Shown in pieces: positions 61,723 through 64,000 of a DNA stretch of 64,000 nt (position 1 is the first letter of the stretch; every line of letters starts with the position of its first letter). The translations under genes were made by a program, and so were the position numbers. The notes under the pieces are model-generated. The model was not told the DNA's origin. It searched no databases and saw only the letters and a list, made by a program, of their open reading frames with translations. This stretch comes from Asanoa ishikariensis (GTDB taxonomy: Bacteria > Actinomycetota > Actinomycetes > Mycobacteriales > Micromonosporaceae), in the NCBI RefSeq assembly GCF_900107455.1, contig NZ_FNQB01000003.1, positions 310,001-374,000 of the forward strand, in the 5' to 3' direction.

Positions 61723-63063
61723 ATGGCTAGCGTTCCGCGCATGCGAGCATTGACGCCGTTCACTGACCGGCCACCGGCTACCCGCTCCAGACGCCGCGGT
61801 CTCATCCGGGCCGTCGCCGTCCTTCTCCTCGTGCCGTTGGCCCTGCCCTGGGGCGCGGCCGCGTCGGCCGGCGACGCCGAGAAGCCTCCGACACCGGTGT
61901 TCGACCCGCAGTCTGTCGACCACATCGATCCCGCCATCCGTGCCGAGATGCTTCAACAGGCCAAGCTGCAGCCGGCCGTCGACGCTCTGCACGAGGCGTC
62001 GCTGAAGACCAAGGACTCCGGCCTCGCCGGGGTCGCGTACGAGGGATCCGGTGTGACGCTCTACTACAGCGGCGCGCTGCCACCCACGATGTCCGCCGCG
62101 GTCGCCCGGGCCCGCGCGTACGGGTCGGTGACGGTGAAGCCGGCCGCCCACTCATTCGCCACACTTCAGCGCAACAGCGACAAGATCACTTCGGCCGCGG
62201 TCAAGGCGGGAAGCGACATCCAGGCCGTTCACCTGGCGTACGACGGCAGCGGGCTCACCGTCGAGCGGCTGCCCGGAGACGCCGCCGCGACGATGGCGGG
62301 CAAGCGGGCGCGGCTCGGCCTGGCCGCCGCCGTCCCCGCCCAGCAGATCGTCAAGACCGCGCGGGTCGACGTGCCCGTCACCATCACGACCGGCACCGAG
62401 ACGATCGAGCCCGGGTACAGCCGCACCGACGACTTCGCACCCTGGAACGGCGGCGCGCGATGGGAGTCGTGGCGCAACGGTGCCGGGCGCCTGGTCTGCA
62501 CCACGGGTTTCGGCACGAAGAACAGTGCCGGGCAGCGCTTCGTCCTGACCGCCGCGCACTGCGCCACGCCGCCCGACTACGCCCAACAAGGGCTGGGCGC
62601 CACCCTGGAATACATGGGGCCCTTCTACGACCAGTCGGTGTCCTACGACCTCGGGATCATCCGGGCGAACGGATCGTCGACCATCTTCGACGGCACGAAC
62701 ACCACCTCGAACACCAGGCACGTCGCCGGCTGGGCGCACTGGTCCACGAACCAGCTCGTCTGCCAGTCCGGCATCACCAGCGGCACGGTCTGCGGCATCC
62801 GGCAGCAGAACAGCATGGACAAGATCATGGGATGCTGCGATTCCGACGGCGACCAGGGCTACACGATCCGGGGGCTCATCCGGGCGCCCCGGGACGGCGG
62901 CGGCATCGCGTTCCGCAAGGGAGACAGCGGCGGCCCGGTCTTCACGATCAGCGGCGCGGACGTGCTCGCCAAGGGCATCTCGTCGCTCGGAGCGGACACC
63001 TCGACCCTGTACTTCCAGGACTGGGCCGACGTCACCCGGATCTGGGGTCTGACCCCGTTCTGA
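61723..63063 (+). CDS. Secreted trypsin-like (S1) serine protease
   Basis: 446 aa. The signal region has RSRRRGLIRAV then a hydrophobic core ending GAAASA (about residue 48), which could be Tat or Sec. Long propeptide (50-235), then a protease domain with His in VLTAAHCATPP (near 276), Asp in SYDLGIIRANG (near 308) and Ser in KGDSGGPVFT (near 402). Several extra Cys (IMGCCDSDGDQG) suggest disulfides. It shares layout with the 16625 protease, though the sequences are clearly different. ATG 61741 is an alternative start. Confidence 0.85.
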   Translation: MASVPRMRALTPFTDRPPATRSRRRGLIRAVAVLLLVPLALPWGAAASAGDAEKPPTPVFDPQSVDHIDPAIRAEMLQQAKLQPAVDALHEASLKTKDSGLAGVAYEGSGVTLYYSGALPPTMSAAVARARAYGSVTVKPAAHSFATLQRNSDKITSAAVKAGSDIQAVHLAYDGSGLTVERLPGDAAATMAGKRARLGLAAAVPAQQIVKTARVDVPVTITTGTETIEPGYSRTDDFAPWNGGARWESWRNGAGRLVCTTGFGTKNSAGQRFVLTAAHCATPPDYAQQGLGATLEYMGPFYDQSVSYDLGIIRANGSSTIFDGTNTTSNTRHVAGWAHWSTNQLVCQSGITSGTVCGIRQQNSMDKIMGCCDSDGDQGYTIRGLIRAPRDGGGIAFRKGDSGGPVFTISGADVLAKGISSLGADTSTLYFQDWADVTRIWGLTPF

Positions 63064-63070
63064 TCCTGAC

Positions 63071-63108
63071 CACCGTCGCCAGGCCCGTTCGTGGGCCTGG
63101 CGACGGTG
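63071..63108. terminator. Bidirectional terminator
   Basis: 16-bp perfect stem CACCGTCGCCAGGCCC/GGGCCTGGCGACGGTG with a 6-base loop, 7 bases after the protease stop and 16 bases beyond the convergent permease stop. Confidence 0.85.
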
Positions 63109-63124
63109 AAGGTCTCGGGAGCGG

Positions 63125-63925
63125 CTAGCGGTCCAGGTTGCGGTAGCGGGCCACCGACAGCGGGAAGAACACCGCGATCAGCAGGACCGGCCACACGACC
63201 GCCATCAGGATCGCGTGTTGGGCCACCCACGAGTCGCCGCCCCAGCCGGGGTTGCCGAACAGCTCGCGGGCCGCGCCGACCGTTGACGACAGTGGGTTCC
63301 ACTCGGCGATCGTGCCCAGCCAGCCCGGCATCGTCGACGGCGCCGCGAAGGTGTTGGAGAGGAAGCCCAGCGGCCAGACCAGGATCTGCACCGCGACCAG
63401 GGCACCTTCGCCGCGTACGACCAGGCCCAGGTAGATGCCGATCCAGAGCATCGCGAACCGCAGCAGCAGCAACAGCCCGAACGCCGCCAGCGCCGCTGCC
63501 AGGCCTGAGTGCCAGCGCCAGCCGATCGCCAGGCCGGACAGGGCCAGCACGCTCAGCGAGACGACGGCGTTGAGCAGGTCCGCGACGCTGCGTCCGACGA
63601 CCACCGCCGAGGACGCCATCGGCATCGAACGGAACCGGTCGGTGACACCGCGGGACACGTCGGTCTTGATGGCCTGGAAGGTGCCCTCCAGGCCGAACAC
63701 CATGGTCAGGGCCAGGGTGCCGGGGATCAGGAACTCCCGGTAGCCGGCCGCGCCGCTGCCGCCGGGCACGGTCATGCCGCCGCCCAGCAGGTAGCCGAAC
63801 ATCAGCACGATCATCACCGGGAACAGCAGCCCGATCACGACCTGGGCCGGCTGCCGCGCCCAGTGGTCGAGGTCGCGGCGGGTCAGGGTGGCGCCGTCGG
63901 CGAACGCCCAACGCAACCGGTTCAC
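63125..63925 (-). CDS. ABC-2 transporter permease (DrrB-like)
   Basis: 266 aa with six helices (about 29-50, 70-84, 112-135, 140-170, 176-196, 235-254). ABC-2 signature after helix 2: [20 protein letters not shown] and [38 protein letters not shown] is typical of DrrB-type drug exporters. GTG start overlaps the ATPase stop (GTGA). It exports a drug or lipid with the partner ATPase. Confidence 0.9.
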   Translation of the reverse strand: MNRLRWAFADGATLTRRDLDHWARQPAQVVIGLLFPVMIVLMFGYLLGGGMTVPGGSGAAGYREFLIPGTLALTMVFGLEGTFQAIKTDVSRGVTDRFRSMPMASSAVVVGRSVADLLNAVVSLSVLALSGLAIGWRWHSGLAAALAAFGLLLLLRFAMLWIGIYLGLVVRGEGALVAVQILVWPLGFLSNTFAAPSTMPGWLGTIAEWNPLSSTVGAARELFGNPGWGGDSWVAQHAILMAVVWPVLLIAVFFPLSVARYRNLDR

Positions 63926-64000
63926 GCGGTCACCTTCTCAGCGTCGGAGTTGGAGTCGGTGGCGGTCAGGTGCAGGAAGACCTCGTCGAGGGTGGGCCGG
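63922..64000 (-). CDS. ABC transporter ATP-binding protein (C-terminal fragment)
   Basis: Only the last 25 codons are in the window: [20 protein letters not shown] and a short tail. The P-T-L-D-E-V-F-L segment is the usual end of DrrA-type ATPases. It runs off the right edge and is coupled to the permease by a GTGA overlap. Confidence 0.8.
   Translation of the reverse strand, partial: RPTLDEVFLHLTATDSNSDAEKVTA

Overview
The window is high-GC DNA from an actinobacterium, most likely a member of the Micromonosporaceae. This rests on RbpA, an apparent sigma-R type promoter in front of rbpA, a gcvH-garA-ftsR block in the same order as in Mycobacterium, frequent 4-base ATGA/GTGA gene overlaps, several leaderless starts (TANNNT exactly 6 bases before the start codon) and dispersed palindromic repeats. 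The family assignment is an inference; no rRNA is present.

Region by region. 1-16 kb: edge of an acyltransferase-3 gene, a DinB/maleylpyruvate-isomerase-like gene and a double-Mop molbindin, then an acyl-CoA catabolic island. The island has an ACAD pair + SDR + TetR operon, an amino-acid oxidase, GtrA, a block of tandem repeats (7.28-7.74 kb), and divergent units (ADH-ALDH-TetR against ACAD-thiolase-SDR-ACAD-MaoC) that together could run most of a beta-oxidation-like route from an alcohol to acetyl-CoA. 16-21 kb: a secreted S1 protease, a CBS-domain protein, soluble transhydrogenase SthA, and a small ORF before a strong terminator. 20.9-22.7 kb: an unusual scattered tRNA array (Pro-TGG, Ala-GGC-like, Phe-GAA, Gln-TTG and one decayed copy) around a small membrane-protein gene and the C-terminal remnant of an ECF41/SigJ-type sigma factor. 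22.7-26.8 kb: DUF4331, a molybdopterin oxidoreductase with its flavin reductase and a zinc-ribbon protein, an orphan PemK/MazF-like toxin and an alpha/beta hydrolase.

26.9-33 kb: the conserved block pgsA-like, DUF881, sbp, DUF881, gcvH, garA, ftsR, DUF151 nuclease, MerR, followed by an ArsR/SRPBCC/DHFR-like operon with a very clear operator. 34.5-42 kb: lipoprotein, DUF218 protein, aldo/keto reductase, glycine riboswitch plus gcvP, DUF5999, and a PabB-like chorismate enzyme.

42.2-46.5 kb is the most interesting part. It is a three-gene minus-strand operon (small membrane protein, 647-aa four-helix membrane protein, nucleoside-phosphorylase-fold protein) in which the second and third proteins share a roughly 20-residue Gly/Ser/Thr-rich motif at their facing ends. 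This is the arrangement expected of an amyloid-signalling sensor/effector pair. Next to it lies a NrtR-type NUDIX regulator, and the same TGTCA-N3-TGACA palindrome overlaps the promoters of both units.

47.4-55.5 kb: a complete-looking lysine aminomutase pathway (kamA, kdd, amidohydrolase, kamD, kamE, kal, reactivase), except that no kce is in the window. 56-64 kb: Lnt-Ppm1 lipoprotein/mannosylation genes, FxsA, rbpA, a coiled-coil zinc protein, a 21-bp-arm inverted repeat, a GNAT protein, a second secreted S1 protease and the edge of a DrrAB-type ABC transporter. A 54-bp palindromic element occurs twice: between genes at 34.5 kb, where it supplies a stop codon, and in frame inside the reactivase gene at 55.1 kb.
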